Origin: an uncultured Bacteroidota bacterium | Lineage (GTDB): Bacteria > Bacteroidota > Bacteroidia > Chitinophagales > Saprospiraceae | Reading direction: 5' to 3' | DNA: 8,301 bases | Assembly: GCA_937926185.1 (NCBI GenBank) | Contig: CALEYM010000143.1 | Location: forward strand, 1 to 8,301 | Shown: one piece after another, positions 1-6,641 of the stretch | Position numbering within the stretch: the stretch's first letter is position 1 | How the letters are laid out: every line of letters starts with the position of its first letter | The notes under the pieces: generated by a model | What the model was told of the DNA's origin: nothing | What the model saw: only the letters and a program-made list of their open reading frames with translations | Database searches by the model: none | Translations under genes and position numbers: made by a program

Positions 1-79
1 CCTTCATAAACCTTCATAAACCTTCATAAACCTTCATAAACCCTCATAAACCCTCTAAACCCTCATAAACCCTCATAAA
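1..79. repeat. 10-bp tandem repeat array (8 units, possibly continuing left)
   Basis: Read on the plus strand, the array is four copies of CCTTCATAAA (1-40), one CCCTCATAAA (41-50), one 9-nt CCCTCTAAA (51-59) and two CCCTCATAAA (60-79), followed by a partial CCC. The C-type units lie next to the gene and the T-type units are distal, so the T variant looks like a later amplified derivative. On the minus strand the unit is TTTATGAGGG or TTTATGAAGG. The first two units encode the last residues (VYEGL) and the TGA stop of the 63-686 gene. Because 10 is not a multiple of 3, the array reads through all frames and cannot encode a long repeat protein. It starts at the window edge, so its true length is unknown. 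Slipped-strand duplication is the simplest origin, and no function is visible. Confidence 0.93.
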
Positions 80-686
80 CCCATTCCGGCCAAAGTTCGG
101 CGGAGTAAGCCCCCATTATTTCACAGATTAAATCCTTCATTAGCGGATGCTGTGCGCGGCTTTTATCTTTTTTGGCCAAAATACGGTCGGCGTAGGCGTA
201 CTTCAACGCGGGATGGCCGATTATTTTTTCCAGGACATATTCGCTGCCAATATCTACGCCGACACTGGAAAAAGGCCAACAGGCGGCGGTATCTTTCAGT
301 TTGGTCGCCACAATATCCAACGGCGACAAACCTTTGGCGAGCGTGAACAGTTCCGGCAGGTAGCGCAGGGTCAGGTCGGCGGAATAAATGATTTCCGGGG
401 AGGCCGGTTCGGGCAGGCCGGCCAGGTGTTGTTCGACGGCGACTTCGTCGAGGTCGCGGTTGATAGTCAGTTGTACGGCATTATACAGGTACTGCGCGCC
501 GCCCAGGGCCGCTTCCGCATGAAAAGCCGGGGCGCGGGCGGGCATTTCCAATACGTTTTCGCTGTAATATTGCCGCAACAGCTGTTCCGCGGCCCGAAGC
601 TCGTCCCGGGAAAAGGTGTCCGGTTTACCATTGGCCACCACTTTGCCTTCGGCAAACAGCGATTGAAGAAAATCAGCAAGCGTCAT
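63..686 (-). CDS. bpX4-like protein of MoxR-vWA-beta-propeller ternary systems
   Basis: This encodes 207 residues with no signal peptide and no membrane segment, so it is probably cytosolic. From memory of the family, the pattern resembles the bpX4 domain found in MoxR-vWA-beta-propeller ternary systems. The matching parts are an N-terminal short helix (ADFLQSLFAEGKV), an LEMP motif near residues 46-49, a hydrophobic AQYLYNAVQL helix near 64-73, IYSADLTLRYLPEL near 100-112, WPFSSVG at 137-143, and a C-terminal HPALKYAYADRIL...LWPEW block. In those systems a MoxR AAA+ ATPase and a vWA protein are the core, and bpX proteins are accessory components of uncertain biochemistry. The ATG at 684-686 has no Shine-Dalgarno, as is usual in Bacteroidota. 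The stop lies inside the tandem repeat. The gene is divergent from 791-1429, so any co-transcribed partners would lie left of the window. The family call is recognition only, without a profile search, and the protein could be an unrelated hypothetical. Confidence 0.6.
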   Translation of the reverse strand: MTLADFLQSLFAEGKVVANGKPDTFSRDELRAAEQLLRQYYSENVLEMPARAPAFHAEAALGGAQYLYNAVQLTINRDLDEVAVEQHLAGLPEPASPEIIYSADLTLRYLPELFTLAKGLSPLDIVATKLKDTAACWPFSSVGVDIGSEYVLEKIIGHPALKYAYADRILAKKDKSRAQHPLMKDLICEIMGAYSAELWPEWVYEGL

Positions 687-722
687 GCGAAGGTTTAGTA
701 CGCCGGTAAGGAGTAAATGGTT

Positions 723-735
723 CCGTTTGCAACGG
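723..735. promoter_or_regulatory. Perfect short inverted repeat, possible operator
   Basis: CCGTT-TGC-AACGG forms a perfect 5-bp-arm palindrome with a 3-nt spacer, in the divergent intergenic region. It lies just upstream of the TAnnTTTG box at 743-750, where a bound protein would compete with RNA polymerase. An inverted repeat this short can occur by chance, and no regulator gene is adjacent. Confidence 0.25.
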
Positions 736-742
736 CATTCAT

Positions 743-750
743 TACATTTG
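743..750 (+). promoter_or_regulatory. Bacteroidota -7 promoter box for the EAD11-TM gene
   Basis: TACATTTG fits the Bacteroidota sigma-ABfr -7 consensus TAnnTTTG exactly. It predicts transcription starting near 757 and a leader of about 34 nt before the ATG at 791. The -33 element is not convincing. A TTTG at 726-729 is only 13 nt upstream, closer than the usual spacing of about 17-23 nt, so this call rests on the -7 box and its position. Confidence 0.45.
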
Positions 751-790
751 CGTAGTTATTGCATGAATACCCGTTTCGCTTTTTTAAAAC

Positions 791-1429
791 ATGGACAAAG
801 ATACAGCCATACAGGAGATTCGCCAGCTGCTCAGCACGGCAGACATGGAAGGCGCCCTGCTCAAAACCCGTCAGTTGTTGCAGGCCCTGAACGCCAGGGA
901 AGCAATGATCCAGCTCGATATGATCCAGTCGGAATGGCACGATGTGCGCGCGCAAAGCCGCAATGGCTTGCTCGACGTGGACGACCAGGTCAGGCTGAAC
1001 AATATCACGCGCGCCAAACTGCTGGAACTGGCGCTGCACATCGGCGGCGATTCGGATCTGAGCGAAAACTTGCGCCCGGAAAAATTCGTCCCGCCATCCG
1101 GCGCCCCGGGCGAAAAAAACAATGCCCTGAACCAGGTTTTTAAAAACGGGGTGAAAAACGTGTTCGGAGTACTCTTTCTACTGGCAGCGGGGGGCACCTT
1201 TATACAAAACAATTACCTGCCCGGCAGTTTTCTCCTGATCTGTGGCATCATCACTTTTGTGCCGACGCTTCAATTGATTGAAAAGGCGCTGAGTTTTAAT
1301 TTGCGCTCCTGGCATAAGTATGTGATCGTGATCGGCGGGGTGAATGCCTATGGGACCACGGTGCCGGTGAAGCCGAAAAATGCGGAGAATACGGGAGGGA
1401 AGGCGCCAAATACCACTTTGCCACGCTAG
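791..1429 (+). CDS. EAD11-like domain protein with two membrane helices
   Basis: This encodes 212 residues. Residues 1-86 match the effector-associated domain 11 (EAD11) pattern: IRQLLS...GALLKTRQLL, a middle helix, then GLLDVDDQVRLNNITRAKLLEL. The same landmarks occur at similar spacing in the CHAT protein at 3846-4715 (IRQLIA...EALRAL, GMIGFSEASIRRANITNGAL). A polar, Pro/Gly-containing linker (about 87-118) leads to two hydrophobic helices (about 121-139 and 144-163) and a polar tail (about 164-212) containing a short hydrophobic patch near 177-184. EADs are described as death-fold-like or small helical adaptors that pair effectors with sensor NTPases by homotypic contact. Here the effector slot would hold a membrane module, which suggests anchoring or membrane disruption; that is inference. 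The gene has its own -7 box, is divergent from the bpX4-like gene, and converges on the patatin gene with a 20-bp gap. Confidence 0.72.
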   Translation: MDKDTAIQEIRQLLSTADMEGALLKTRQLLQALNAREAMIQLDMIQSEWHDVRAQSRNGLLDVDDQVRLNNITRAKLLELALHIGGDSDLSENLRPEKFVPPSGAPGEKNNALNQVFKNGVKNVFGVLFLLAAGGTFIQNNYLPGSFLLICGIITFVPTLQLIEKALSFNLRSWHKYVIVIGGVNAYGTTVPVKPKNAENTGGKAPNTTLPR

Positions 1430-1449
1430 GAAACATGTAATACAATTTT

Positions 1450-3702
1450 TTAAAACCAATATCCTAAATTAAAATACAGTTCCGAGCCTTTATTCGAATG
1501 GCCATATGTCAGTTCCACCGGCCCCAGCGGCGTATCCAGCCCGTACGACAGCCCAAGGCTGCGGAACAATCCTTTCCCGTCTGAAAACGGCTGCAGCGTA
1601 TCGCCGATCCACGCGACTTGTCCGCTCAGAGTCAGGTAATGGCTTTTGAACAGGTTGTATTGTGCCGAAAAACCCGTTTTGAACAGGTTGTCGCCCGTGG
1701 CCTCGGCAAAAGACAGCCCGATGAAAGGCCGGAAATTATTGATCAGATTGAGGTTGTTGCTGCCGATAAAATAGCGGTATGGCGGCGCCGGCGTGCCGCG
1801 CGTGATACCGGCATCGGCGGAAACATTTACCGAGAAGCGCGGCGTCACCGGCAGGATACGTTGGGCGCGCAGATCGAAGTTCCAGCCGGTTTTTCGGCTT
1901 GTTTCCGCGTATTTTTTGGACGACATGGGCGAAATAACGCGTACTTCCGCGCCGACAAGCCAGCCGGAACGGGCGAAGAACAGGCGGTCGCGGTTATCCC
2001 AATGGAAATAGGCTTTACCCGTGCCGTACCAGCCCAGTTCGTCGATGTAATTTTCTTCGGTCAGGTAGTCGACGGCCTGCGTGGTGGCTGTTTTAAAATA
2101 CTTGAGTTCGGCGGCCAAGCCGGCGGCAAAGTGATTGTTGGAAGCGAGGTTGAGGTAGGCTTCCTGGTTAAAGTCGGTGAGGTTGAACAGCAGTTTTTGC
2201 AGAGCGTATTCCCCGCCGATATCTACCCTCACCGGCAGGTCGATGAACAGGTCGGTCAGGTTGAGCCGGGAGTTAAAGCCAAAACCGGGTTTGCTGCCCC
2301 GGTCGACGAAATAATGGAAGTTGTAGCGGAGTTTATCGCCGATGATCAAATCCAGCGCGGCCACCGAATTTTTGAACAGGACGTTCCGGAAGGTACCGTT
2401 GAGCAGCAGGCTGCTTTTATACACATGGTCGAAATGCAGACCCAGGCGCAGGCTGCGTTCGTAGCCGGGTTTTATTTTGGGCCGGATGTACAGTTCCCGG
2501 ATATCGCTCGTATCGGTTTTAAAATGGTAATCGAGGTATTGAAAATTTCCGGTGGCGTACAAGGCGGCGATACCTTCGCGAAATTTGGCGAAAGAAATTT
2601 CTCCGGGCAGGGCCACGGGGAATTTTTTCAGCAGGGCCGGGGCGGTAATGGCCTTGTTGGGAGCGAGGTGAACGGCGTTGATATACATGGGGCACGCTTC
2701 ATCGTGTGTCTGCCGGGGCTCGCGGGTGGGTTGCGGCGATGCCTTCTGCCGGCGGGCGATATCGGTCAGTTGTTCCCAAAACTGCCGGGCCGCGCGCTCG
2801 CCCCGCAGCAGCAGCGTATCGGTCGCATCGAAAGAGGTGACGCCATAGCCGTCGATGTCGGGCCGGATCACGATGTCGCAGTATTGCCGCTGCTCGCGCG
2901 AACGGGCTTCCATCTGGTAAGACCCAACCTGCTCGATGATCTTTTCAATGGATTGCAGTTGTTCTTTTTTGTACAAACCCGCTTCCACCGTGATGCCGAT
3001 GACGATATCCATGCCTTTTTCCCGCACTTCTTTGGCCGGAAAATTATTCACCACGCCGCCGTCGGCAATGAGGCGCCCGTCCACTTCCACGGGAGCGAGT
3101 ATGCCCGGCAGCGAGCCGCTGGCCCGCATGGCGCAGGGCAGGCAGCCGCTCTCCATAAGCACCTGCTGACCATTGGTGGCGTCGGTACCGATACAAAGAA
3201 AGGGAATAGGCAGGCGACTGAAATCTTCGATGCCGCTGACCCGGTCGGTGAGTTCGCTCATAAAGTCGAAGGCTGTCTGGCCGTTGGAAAAGGCCTGGGG
3301 CAGGGCAACTTTATAATCCTTGAACGAGAGGGAAAGCGCGTACTTTTCGCCGTATTGTTTTTCAAAAAAGGGCTGATAAGCACGGGTGATTTCGTCCTGC
3401 AGGATTTTTCCCAGGTTGTTGGCCTGAAGGATGCTGTCCAACGCCGCGGCCGGCCAACCTGCCGCGTAAAGGCCGCCAATGATGGCGCCCATACTGGCCC
3501 CGCCGATGTAATCGATGCGGATACCGGCTTCTTCCAGCACCTTAAGCGCGCCCACGTGCGCCACGCCTTTGGCGCCCCCGCCGCTGAGGACAACGCCTAC
3601 CCGGTAAGGCTGCCGGGCGACAGATTCCTGGGCACTGGCAGGAAATTTTAAAACACTGGACAGGATTAAAAGAAACAGGCACAAACCATTTATTTTCCTC
3701 AT
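1450..3702 (-). CDS. Patatin-like phospholipase with POTRA-like region and outer-membrane barrel
   Basis: This encodes 750 residues. A signal peptide covers residues 1-24 (hydrophobic LCLFLLILSSVL, cleavage after ASA). The patatin domain spans about 33-310, with the oxyanion glycine motif SGGGAKG at 40-46, the nucleophile elbow GASMG at 68-72 (Ser70) and the DGG motif at 214-216 (Asp214). Together these give a complete Ser-Asp lipase dyad. After a Pro/Arg-rich linker (about 320-335), residues 338-412 look like a single POTRA-like unit (YINAVHLAPNK...). A Bac_surface_Ag/D15-like barrel fills about 415-750, rich in alternating aromatic strands and ending in an aromatic Phe. This architecture parallels type Vd autotransporters such as PlpD and FplA, where the barrel anchors or exports the lipase. 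The predicted role is hydrolysis of acyl esters of phospholipids at the outer membrane or outside the cell. The length is normal for Bacteroidota members. It is divergent from the CHAT gene and has a good -7 box. Confidence 0.93.
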   Translation of the reverse strand: MRKINGLCLFLLILSSVLKFPASAQESVARQPYRVGVVLSGGGAKGVAHVGALKVLEEAGIRIDYIGGASMGAIIGGLYAAGWPAAALDSILQANNLGKILQDEITRAYQPFFEKQYGEKYALSLSFKDYKVALPQAFSNGQTAFDFMSELTDRVSGIEDFSRLPIPFLCIGTDATNGQQVLMESGCLPCAMRASGSLPGILAPVEVDGRLIADGGVVNNFPAKEVREKGMDIVIGITVEAGLYKKEQLQSIEKIIEQVGSYQMEARSREQRQYCDIVIRPDIDGYGVTSFDATDTLLLRGERAARQFWEQLTDIARRQKASPQPTREPRQTHDEACPMYINAVHLAPNKAITAPALLKKFPVALPGEISFAKFREGIAALYATGNFQYLDYHFKTDTSDIRELYIRPKIKPGYERSLRLGLHFDHVYKSSLLLNGTFRNVLFKNSVAALDLIIGDKLRYNFHYFVDRGSKPGFGFNSRLNLTDLFIDLPVRVDIGGEYALQKLLFNLTDFNQEAYLNLASNNHFAAGLAAELKYFKTATTQAVDYLTEENYIDELGWYGTGKAYFHWDNRDRLFFARSGWLVGAEVRVISPMSSKKYAETSRKTGWNFDLRAQRILPVTPRFSVNVSADAGITRGTPAPPYRYFIGSNNLNLINNFRPFIGLSFAEATGDNLFKTGFSAQYNLFKSHYLTLSGQVAWIGDTLQPFSDGKGLFRSLGLSYGLDTPLGPVELTYGHSNKGSELYFNLGYWF

Positions 3703-3737
3703 AGCAATATTTATAACGGGCTTAGGGTATTAAAAAT

Positions 3738-3745
3738 CAAAGATA
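3738..3745 (-). promoter_or_regulatory. Bacteroidota -7 promoter box for the patatin gene
   Basis: On the minus strand TATCTTTG matches TAnnTTTG exactly. It predicts a start near 3731 and a leader of about 28 nt to the ATG at 3702. About 20 nt upstream is a T-rich tract rather than a clear TTG, so the -33 element is weak. Confidence 0.5.
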
Positions 3746-3778
3746 CACCGCGGGGGAAACGAAAAAAAGCGTAAAATC

Positions 3779-3810
3779 TTGAATAGTGTTTCCATGCTTG
3801 CCGTATTTTG
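3779..3810 (+). promoter_or_regulatory. Possible promoter of the EAD11-CHAT gene
   Basis: A TTG at 3779-3781 is followed after 22 nt by TATTTTG at 3804-3810. This is the Bacteroidota TTG-N(17-23)-TAnnTTTG arrangement with one base missing from the -7 box. It would start transcription near 3817 and give a leader of about 29 nt, A-rich just before the ATG, as is typical of this phylum. It lies back to back with the patatin promoter, so the two genes share a 143-bp regulatory region. Confidence 0.38.
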
Positions 3811-3845
3811 CTGCCCCACTCCTAAATCAAACAAAAAAACCATTT

Positions 3846-4715
3846 ATGGAAAAAATCCGGCAACTCATTGCCGCCAACCGTTTACCGGAGGCGCTTCGGG
3901 CGCTGCACGATGCCCTGCCGGCACATCTGAAAAACGACGCGTTGGCACTTCAAAGCCAGCTGCAGGACCTGGAACGCAACGAGCGCCTGGGCATGATCGG
4001 TTTCTCCGAGGCCAGTATCCGGCGCGCCAACATTACCAATGGAGCCCTTTCGCTGACCAATCAGATCGGCGCGCCGGCGCCCCATCAAACGCCCAATCCC
4101 GCTCCGCCACCTACTCAACCGACATCGACACCGACGCCGGCAACGCCCACCAAAATTTTGTTCCTGGCGGCCAATCCAATTGACAAGGAACGTATTCAGA
4201 CGGATAAGGAGCACCGGGTGCTGGTGGCGGAACTGCAACGCGGCCGCCATCGGGATAAATTTCAGTTTTTGCTGCCGCAAATTGGCGCCACGGCGTCCGA
4301 ACTGTTGCGCGCTATGAACGACAAACCCAACATCGTACATTTTTCCGGACATGGCGAAACGAACGGCATCCTGATTGCCAACGAAAACAACCAAACCCAG
4401 TTGATGCCTTTGCCCGCCCTTCTGCGGCTGTTCAAACCCCTGAAAGGCGTTGTTCAGATCATTGTCCTGAACGCTTGTTACTCCGCGGAGCAAGCAAAGG
4501 CGCTGTCCGAATCCGGCCCTTACGTCGTTGGTCATAATATGCCAATTGAAGATCCCGCGGCGATCAGTTTTTCCAGGGGGTTTTACAACGGCCTGGGCGA
4601 AGGGAAGTCTTTTGAAGAAGCCTACAATGATGCAATGATCATGGTTTTGACCGAACACTCGCGCAGTGCGGCGGTCATCGAGGTATGGAAAGACGGGCAA
4701 AAACTGGATTTGTAA
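3846..4715 (+). CDS. EAD11-CHAT caspase-like protease
   Basis: This encodes 289 residues from the ATG at 3846. The same frame opens at a GTG at 3786, but the upstream residues do not fit the family, while MEKIRQLIA is a normal EAD11 beginning. Residues 1-74 are EAD11-like (IRQLIAANRLPEALRAL, then LQSQLQDLERNERLG and SIRRANITNGAL). Residues 75-102 form a Pro/Thr-rich flexible linker. Residues 103-280 are a CHAT domain, a clan CD cysteine peptidase: ILFLAANP opens the first strand, HFSGHG carries the likely catalytic His169, and LNACYS carries the likely nucleophile Cys211, followed by VVGHNMPI and FYNGLGEG...FEEAYNDA helices typical of CHAT. Both dyad residues are intact. In conflict systems CHAT proteases are effectors recruited through EADs to a sensor, and they cleave a partner protein on activation. 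No NTPase or sensor is fused or adjacent. The nearest candidate partners are the EAD11-TM protein at 791-1429 and the acidic protein at 4725-5489. Confidence 0.9.
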   Translation: MEKIRQLIAANRLPEALRALHDALPAHLKNDALALQSQLQDLERNERLGMIGFSEASIRRANITNGALSLTNQIGAPAPHQTPNPAPPPTQPTSTPTPATPTKILFLAANPIDKERIQTDKEHRVLVAELQRGRHRDKFQFLLPQIGATASELLRAMNDKPNIVHFSGHGETNGILIANENNQTQLMPLPALLRLFKPLKGVVQIIVLNACYSAEQAKALSESGPYVVGHNMPIEDPAAISFSRGFYNGLGEGKSFEEAYNDAMIMVLTEHSRSAAVIEVWKDGQKLDL

Positions 4716-4724
4716 ACGAAATAC

Positions 4725-5489
4725 TTAAAACGGCAACTCCCCGTAATCATCGTCGTCATCGTCGTCGTACCATTCAAAGTCCTCGAAATCCTCAGGCGAG
4801 GGTTCGGGCGCTTCGTCGGCCATGTCGAGGCCGCGGCGGGGATCGTAGAAATAGAGCCAGGCGAGCGAGTCGTCGGCGATGAACTGTTGCCAGCGTTCGG
4901 TTCGCACGTCTACGTCCCAAGGCGGCAGGTCGCATTGGGTATCATCGAGCCAGCGGCGGAGTTCTTCCAGCGGGGATGGTCGCCAGTCGACGGCTTCGTC
5001 GAGGTCGCGGGCGCTTTCCCACACTTCGAGGTCGTGCCGGGCACAGGCATCGAGCTCGTCGCACCAACACTGGCTCCGGTCGCTGAACGGGCATAGCCCG
5101 TCGGCGCGCCGGTCGCAGAAATTGATCTCGGCGCCGAATTCATGGTTGTATCGCACGTTATCCTGTTCCATCCGCTCAACCATGACAGTGTAGCGGCGCC
5201 GGGCGGTAAGCCTGGGCGGGCATTCCCAGCCGACGCGCCAGGCGCGCCACAGGGTTTCGATAGCCGTGAGCAGGGCTGTGATCTGGTCTTTGGTGAGGCG
5301 TTCGGAAGGCGGAAATATGCCGGCGGGCAAGCCGAAAAGTTCATGCAGCCGTACAAAACGCGACTGATAGGCCGGGCCCTCCCGTTCTTCTTCATCGAAC
5401 GGATGCCGGAAACGGTAGCTGCTGGCCACCGGCGCATTGCGCGTGGCCGTTTCCAGGTCGGCTAACAAGTGTGTTAAATAGCGTTGCAT
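4725..5489 (-). CDS. Acidic Cys-containing hypothetical protein
   Basis: This encodes 254 residues of a family I do not recognise. The start chosen is the ATG at 5487-5489. A TTG four codons upstream is possible, but the GGAG six bases before the ATG looks like a ribosome binding site and lies within those codons. There is no signal peptide or membrane segment. The N-terminal part is helical (MQRYLTHLLADLETA, then a KDQITALLTAIETLWRAW helix near 67-84). A central stretch holds Cys125, Cys133, Cys141, Cys143, Cys149 and His152, with Cys90 and Cys186 outside it; this could bind metal, but no known zinc motif is evident. The rest is Trp- and Asp-rich and ends in an extreme acidic tail with seven consecutive Asp (244-250 in EWYDDDDDDDYGELPF; about 242-248 counted from the ATG). 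The gene converges on the CHAT gene with 9 bp between stops. Its role is unknown, and a link to CHAT is suggested only by position. Confidence 0.75.
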   Translation of the reverse strand: MQRYLTHLLADLETATRNAPVASSYRFRHPFDEEEREGPAYQSRFVRLHELFGLPAGIFPPSERLTKDQITALLTAIETLWRAWRVGWECPPRLTARRRYTVMVERMEQDNVRYNHEFGAEINFCDRRADGLCPFSDRSQCWCDELDACARHDLEVWESARDLDEAVDWRPSPLEELRRWLDDTQCDLPPWDVDVRTERWQQFIADDSLAWLYFYDPRRGLDMADEAPEPSPEDFEDFEWYDDDDDDDYGELPF

Positions 5490-5601
5490 GGTGCGCTCCA
5501 AAGTTGTGCAATAAAAATCAATTCTCCGAAATTTTTATCAGAAAAAAAAAGTAACCGTTCTGTTTAGCGCGCTCGGGGGCGCAGGGATTACCTTTGCCCG
5601 C
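5490..5601. other. Divergent intergenic region
   Basis: These 112 bp separate the acidic-protein gene and the DUF3089 gene, which point away from each other, so both promoters should be here. The region contains an A9 tract at 5542-5550 and AT-rich sequence at 5511-5541, then GC-rich sequence. TACCTTTG at 5589-5596 fits the -7 consensus for the rightward gene, but it is only 5 nt from its ATG. No convincing leftward box was found and no small ORF is evident. Confidence 0.5.
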
Positions 5602-6636
5602 ATGTCCTGTTTTTTGCGTACTGCCTTGTTTTTCTGGCTGTTGAGCTTGTTGCTCCAGGCTTGCGGCAGCACCCGCCCCAAGGCGGTTTTTGATCCGAAG
5701 CAATCGCCGCCGTCGCCCGATTATGCCGATTTGCGCAACTGGGCCGCGCATCCGCTGAAAGCCGACCCGGCGGACCGCACTCCCCGCCAGGATCAGACTG
5801 CCCGCCAGGACAGCGCCGCCGCGGACGTTTTTTTCCTTTATCCCACATCCTATTTCGGGTTCCGGCGCAAAAATCAAAACTGGAATGCTGCTGCCGACGA
5901 TGCCGCTGTGAATAAAAAAACCGACAGCGTCAGTATTTTGTACCAGGCCACCATTTTCAATGGCGCCGGTCGGGTTTTTGCCCCGCGCTACCGGCAGGCG
6001 CATCTGCACAGCTTTTTTACCCGGGATAAAAAATCGGCCGATCAGGCGCTCGACCTGGCTTACGCCGACGTGCGGGCGGCTTTCCTGTATTACCTCGAAC
6101 ACTGGAACGAAGGCCGGCCCTTCATCATCGCCGGGCATAGCCAAGGTGGCCGGCACGGCATGTTTTTGCTGCGCGAACTGATTGAAAATGCCCCTCTTGG
6201 CAACCGTCTCATCGCCGCTTATATCGTCGGCTGGCCGGTAAAAAACGGATTTTTTAAACGCCTTCAGCCCTGTCAGTCACCCGAAGAAACCGGCTGTTTT
6301 TGCAGCTGGCGCACCTGGGAGCGGCACTACGGTCTTAAAAACGGTTTTGAAAGCGACGTGATCTGCACCAACCCCATACTTTGGACTACCGAAGAGGGCC
6401 GGTATGCCGCCAAGTCACTGCACCGGGGCGCCGTATTGCGGAAATTTAACGTCGTGTTTCCCAACCTGTGCGACGCCGAGGTGTACAAGGGTATTCTGTT
6501 GTGCAGCAAGCCCAAATTCCCCGGCAGTTTCTTTTTCCGGCGGAAAAATTACCATATCGGCGATTTGAACCTGTATTATTACAATGTGCGGGAGAACGCG
6601 GTAGAGCGGGTAAGGGCGTTTGGGGAGCGGCGGTGA
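5602..6636 (+). CDS. DUF3089-family alpha/beta-hydrolase lipoprotein
   Basis: This encodes 344 residues. The N-terminus is a lipoprotein signal with a hydrophobic run at residues 7-18 and the lipobox LLQAC, lipidated Cys at position 21, so the protein is predicted to be membrane-anchored after export. The mature part matches the DUF3089 family, a predicted alpha/beta-hydrolase group: VFFLYPTSYFG near 76-86, FAPRYRQAHLHSFF near 126-139, DVRAAFLYYLEHW near 156-168, the nucleophile elbow GHSQGG with Ser180, and IAAYIVGWPV near 204-213. A C-terminal YHIGDLNLYYYN segment carries the likely catalytic His318. The triad acid is not certain. The substrate is unknown, and esterase or lipase-like activity is the family-level guess. 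It ends 5 bp before the convergent MBL gene. No operon partner is visible on this strand. Confidence 0.88.
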   Translation: MSCFLRTALFFWLLSLLLQACGSTRPKAVFDPKQSPPSPDYADLRNWAAHPLKADPADRTPRQDQTARQDSAAADVFFLYPTSYFGFRRKNQNWNAAADDAAVNKKTDSVSILYQATIFNGAGRVFAPRYRQAHLHSFFTRDKKSADQALDLAYADVRAAFLYYLEHWNEGRPFIIAGHSQGGRHGMFLLRELIENAPLGNRLIAAYIVGWPVKNGFFKRLQPCQSPEETGCFCSWRTWERHYGLKNGFESDVICTNPILWTTEEGRYAAKSLHRGAVLRKFNVVFPNLCDAEVYKGILLCSKPKFPGSFFFRRKNYHIGDLNLYYYNVRENAVERVRAFGERR

Positions 6637-6641
6637 AACGC

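Noticed and set aside
1..79. CRISPR array
   Set aside because: The units are contiguous 10-mers with no spacers and no cas genes are present.
1430..1449. Bidirectional terminator between convergent genes
   Set aside because: There is a short T/A tract near 1446-1456 but no stem of useful length.
1618..3651. Long plus-strand open frame of 677 codons opposite the patatin gene
   Set aside because: It is an antisense shadow. The minus strand encodes a complete patatin-barrel protein with catalytic motifs, whereas this frame shows low-complexity Gly/Val/Gln-rich residues and no domain. GC-rich codon use keeps the frame open.
3882..4700. Minus-strand open frame of 272 codons opposite the CHAT gene
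   Set aside because: The CHAT domain on the plus strand is unambiguous, and this frame is its shadow.
4746..4766. Trinucleotide repeat (GAC/GAT)7 as a microsatellite
   Set aside because: It is simply the poly-Asp coding run of the acidic protein with mixed codons, so it is not a perfect repeat prone to slippage.
5589..5596. TACCTTTG as promoter of the DUF3089 gene
   Set aside because: It matches the consensus but lies 5 nt before the ATG, so transcription would begin at or after the start codon. It would need leaderless translation, so it is not called as a promoter.
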